A stretch of DNA of 64,000 nt from Neobacillus cucumis. GTDB taxonomy: Bacteria > Bacillota > Bacilli > Bacillales > Cytobacillaceae. Where the stretch lies: positions 99,611-163,610 of the forward strand of contig NZ_PGVE01000040.1 of NCBI RefSeq assembly GCF_002860255.1, read 5' to 3'. The translations under genes were made by a program, and so were the position numbers. The notes below the pieces were generated by a model. That model did not search any database, was not told the DNA's origin, and saw only the letters and a list, made by a program, of their open reading frames with translations. Below are positions 61,690-64,000 of this stretch, in pieces. Positions within the stretch are counted from its first letter, which is position 1; every line of letters starts with the position of its first letter.

Positions 61690-61923
61690 TTATCCTAACA
61701 AGTCAAAAGGGTCCCCAAATATAGCGATAAGGATATAATTAATAGCCAATGCCAATCCAAACAAAATTCCGGCAATCTTTACCGTTTTTTGAGTAAACAA
61801 CTTATACATAAAGACAATACCAGCTACGACAACAAAAGCATTACAGGTTAAAAAGGTCCATAGCAGACTTTCACTATGTTCAACTGCTGTGACATGGAAC
61901 AAATATAATGAGATCAAAGGCAT
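61690..61923 (-). CDS. Small uncharacterised membrane protein
   Basis: A 77-residue protein with two to three hydrophobic segments (FLTCNAFVVVAGIVFMYKLF and IAGILFGLALAINYILIAIF) and a short acidic end. GGAGG lies before the ATG at an ideal distance, so the gene is real. It probably forms a unit with the 328-residue membrane protein downstream. The function is unknown. Confidence 0.72.
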   Translation of the reverse strand: MPLISLYLFHVTAVEHSESLLWTFLTCNAFVVVAGIVFMYKLFTQKTVKIAGILFGLALAINYILIAIFGDPFDLLG

Positions 61924-62260
61924 GTTACCTCCAAGGATGGCAATTTCATTAGCGGATCTATTAGTTAATTAATATTTAGAATATGATGTCTTTATTAATG
62001 ACGATTTTCCTATTAAGAATGTTTCATTTGTTTTCTTAATATTATCATAGCGCCTCTGCAAATTTACATAAATTTCTTGTAAAGGCTGATTTATGCATTA
62101 TACAGTTTGATTAGTGTATATGAACAAAATCTTTCTTTTAGTTGTATTCAAGGATTTATCTTATTTTTCTCAGATTCACCCAAATTATAAAGGAAACGGC
62201 ATTTTTCAAATAAAAAAAGATAACCCCTCCTCGAAAGAGAAGGGGGCTTTTGTGATATTA
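61924..62260. other. Intergenic region, no gene seen
   Basis: The region is AT-rich. A TATGAT/TTTATG pair near 62050 on the minus strand could be the promoter of the small membrane protein. The rocA terminator is at the right end. The short frame starting at 62114 is not supported, as it runs into rocA antisense. Confidence 0.5.
62224..62246 (-). terminator. Terminator of rocA
   Basis: CCCCTCCTC pairs with GAGAAGGGGG around a GAAA loop. On the minus strand the T run (ATCTTTTTTT) starts a few bases later. Confidence 0.75.
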
Positions 62261-63808
62261 TTAATACATTTCAGAAGTCGTTTTTGCCTGCATATGAAGA
62301 AGCAAGTAGTCAGGACCGCCTGCTTTAGAATCAGTACCGGACATGTTAAAGCCACCAAATGGCTGGTAGCCAACAATAGCTCCTGTACAAGAACGATTGA
62401 AGTAAAGGTTGCCTACATGAAAATCTTCACGCGCCTGCTCTAAGTGTTCACGATTATTTGTAATAACCGCTCCTGTTAAGCCGTATTCCGTATTGTTAGC
62501 AATTTCGATGGCTTCCGTGAAATCTTTTGCCTTTGTAAAGCCGACCACTGGGCCAAAAATTTCTTCCTGCATAATACGGGATGTAGGCGTAAGGTCTGCA
62601 AAAACAGTCGGTTGGACGAAGTACCCTTTGGAATCATCACCAATACCGCCAGTCTTTAACTTGCCCTCTTGTTTCCCAATTTCAATATACTCAAGTATTT
62701 TTTTATACGCATTATTGTCGATTACCGGTCCCAAAAAATTCCCCTGTTCAGCCGGATTACCAACTGTTAACTGGTTCGTTAACTCAACCACACGATTTAG
62801 TACCTGATCATAGACATCTTCCACTATGACTGCACGTGAGCATGCCGAACATTTCTGACCTGAAAACCCAAACGCTCCCGCAACGATGGATTGGGCAGCA
62901 AGCTCTAAGTCAGCCTCTGAATCTACAACAATCGTATCTTTACCACCCATTTCAGCAATTAGGCGCTTCATCCAAATCTGACCTGGGCTTAATTTAGATG
63001 AACGTTCAAAAATACGAAGACCGACATCACGAGAACCAGTGAAGCTGATGAAACGAGTATCTTTGTGGTCAACTAAATAATCGCCTACTTCCGCACCGCT
63101 ACCTGGGACAAAGTTTAAAACACCTTTCGGAAGACCTGCTTCTTCCATTACTTCCACAAATTTTGCGGCTATGATTGGTGTGGTCGAAGCTGGCTTTAAT
63201 AGAACGGTGTTACCAGAAACAATGGCTGCTACAGTTGTACCTGCCATAATTGCAAATGGGAAGTTCCAAGGTGAAATAATAATCCCAACGCCTAGAGGAA
63301 TATAATGATAACGGTTGAATTCATTTGAACGGCTTTGTACTGGCACACCATCTTTTAACGACAACATTTGGCGGCCATAATATTCTAAGAAGTCAATAGC
63401 TTCTGCGGTATCTGCATCTGCTTCTCTCCACGGTTTACCTGCTTCTTTTGTCATTAAAGCTGAAAATTCATGCTTACGGCGGCGGATGATCGTTGCTGCT
63501 TTAAATAGGACATCTGCGCGAACTTCTGCTTTCGTCCTTTTCCATGTTTTAAATGCCTCTACAGCCGCCTGCATTGCTTTTTCAGCAAGCTCTTTATTCG
63601 CTTTTGACACACGGCCGATTACTTCTTCTTTATTTGCTGGATTATAGGAAATGATTTTCTCTTCTGTTGTGATTTTCTCTCCGTCAATAACCAAGGGATA
63701 ATCTTGCCCCAAATAACCTTCTACTGTTTTTAATGCCTGAAAATAGGCTTGGCGGTTATCTTCCACCGAAAAATCAGTAAACGGTTCGTGCTTATATGGT
63801 TGCATCAT
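62261..63808 (-). CDS. rocA: 1-pyrroline-5-carboxylate dehydrogenase
   Basis: This 515-residue aldehyde dehydrogenase oxidises pyrroline-5-carboxylate/glutamate semialdehyde to glutamate with NAD, the last step of proline and arginine breakdown. [27 protein letters not shown], the general-base Glu in [13 protein letters not shown] and the nucleophile Cys in [13 protein letters not shown] are present. Length equals B. subtilis RocA. AGGAGGGG precedes tandem ATG codons; either may start. Proline dehydrogenase or arginine genes are not adjacent. Confidence 0.95.
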   Translation of the reverse strand: MMQPYKHEPFTDFSVEDNRQAYFQALKTVEGYLGQDYPLVIDGEKITTEEKIISYNPANKEEVIGRVSKANKELAEKAMQAAVEAFKTWKRTKAEVRADVLFKAATIIRRRKHEFSALMTKEAGKPWREADADTAEAIDFLEYYGRQMLSLKDGVPVQSRSNEFNRYHYIPLGVGIIISPWNFPFAIMAGTTVAAIVSGNTVLLKPASTTPIIAAKFVEVMEEAGLPKGVLNFVPGSGAEVGDYLVDHKDTRFISFTGSRDVGLRIFERSSKLSPGQIWMKRLIAEMGGKDTIVVDSEADLELAAQSIVAGAFGFSGQKCSACSRAVIVEDVYDQVLNRVVELTNQLTVGNPAEQGNFLGPVIDNNAYKKILEYIEIGKQEGKLKTGGIGDDSKGYFVQPTVFADLTPTSRIMQEEIFGPVVGFTKAKDFTEAIEIANNTEYGLTGAVITNNREHLEQAREDFHVGNLYFNRSCTGAIVGYQPFGGFNMSGTDSKAGGPDYLLLHMQAKTTSEMY

Positions 63809-63827
63809 TTCTAACCCCTCCTATACA

Positions 63828-63841
63828 TTAAAACGGTTACA
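63828..63841 (-). promoter_or_regulatory. rocA: cre-like site in the rocA leader
   Basis: The minus strand TGTAACCGTTTTAA matches 13 of 14 positions of the cre consensus. It lies about 20 bases before the start codon, downstream of a TAAAAT, and so could act as a CcpA roadblock. Confidence 0.5.
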
Positions 63842-63914
63842 TACATGTTCATTTTATCACGATTAAGAATGTTTAGGAACTACAATGAATGATGACTCAG
63901 ATGGACTTTCTTTT

Positions 63915-64000
63915 AAAATCAATCGAGTAGAGGGAAAATAATTTAATTATTTTCGCCCCTCTCACACCACCGTACATATGGTTCCGTATACGGCGGTTCA
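63915..64000 (-). mobile_element. Probable 3' end of a group II intron (domains V-VI), rest beyond the window
   Basis: Read on the minus strand from the right edge, CCGCCGTA and TACGGTGG form a domain V-like stem around a GGAACC apex. GTGTGAGAGGGG and CCCTCTACTCGATT then close a domain VI-like helix. This is how many bacterial group II introns end after their reverse transcriptase gene. The maturase gene would lie past 64000. The identification rests on remembered sequence patterns. Confidence 0.5.

Noticed and set aside
62114..62443. 109-residue reading frame on the plus strand overlapping rocA
   Set aside because: Most of it is antisense to rocA, and it has no ribosome binding site or protein-like composition.

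Overview
The window looks like chromosomal DNA of a low-GC, endospore-forming Bacillaceae bacterium (Bacillus/Neobacillus-like). The reasons are a partial PAS-PAS sensor kinase of sporulation-kinase type, dltXABCD, gatCAB, dgkB, rlmCD, FosB, nasDEF-type nitrite reductase, RocA, strong AGGAGG ribosome binding sites and frequent GTG/TTG starts. gatCAB, dgkB and rlmCD are neighbours in B. subtilis. Here they are separated by a galactonate operon, an ECF sigma factor operon and NAD-salvage genes. Most genes are on the minus strand.

Layout. 1-10 kb: partial sensor kinase, lipoprotein, DUF418 and ArsB-like membrane proteins, an acetate-type CoA-transferase with a LytTR regulator, and a NarL-type two-component pair. 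10-18.6 kb: a membrane protein, a methyltransferase, a GlcNAc-type PTS permease, an oxidoreductase, TSUP and TerC membrane proteins, an orphan tubulin/FtsZ-superfamily GTPase and an MFS transporter. 18.9-23.2 kb: the complete D-alanylation operon dltXABCD. 23.2-27.9 kb: a sugar-acid island (GntP permease, DUF1537 kinase, GarR-like dehydrogenase) divergent from an FCD-type GntR regulator, with a phased operator array between them. 28-36.5 kb: a secreted phosphoesterase with a PhoP-box-like promoter, small conserved genes, rlmCD, pncB, pncA and dgkB. 36.5-39.8 kb: an operon of ECF sigma factor, zinc-finger anti-sigma, a three-repeat membrane protein, a 31-residue protein and a LiaF-like membrane protein. 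40-46 kb: plsY, small enzymes and a galactonate (De Ley-Doudoroff) operon dgoA-dgoK-dgoD under an apparent CcpA site and further palindromes. 46-52 kb: gatCAB, a lysozyme-like protein, VanZ, OsmC, FosB and YueI. 52.4-55.4 kb: the glyoxylate shunt (aceB-aceA). 55.5-60.4 kb: siroheme-dependent nitrite reduction (nasD-nasE-nasF-sirC-like), with a textbook Fnr-type site at -41.5. 60.6-64 kb: two unrecognised membrane proteins, rocA, and what looks like the 3' end of a group II intron at the right edge.

How the genes fit together. Several loci feed central carbon: acetate activation by CoA transfer and the glyoxylate shunt, galactonate to pyruvate plus glyceraldehyde-3-phosphate, tetronate-type sugar acids, and proline/arginine through RocA. 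The nas genes form a self-contained unit that makes the enzyme and most of its siroheme cofactor. The dlt genes, the ECF operon and FosB concern the envelope and antibiotic stress.

The most unusual features are non-coding. A 13-bp hairpin-like element (GGTGACAGGCACC and variants) is dispersed through the window. It forms one 56-bp perfect palindrome and one terminator, and two copies lie in frame inside the anti-sigma gene. A 21-bp tandem repeat array lies downstream of aceA. A second set of dgo-like operators sits beyond the end of the dgo operon with no gene to control. All calls come from reading the sequence. No database search was run.
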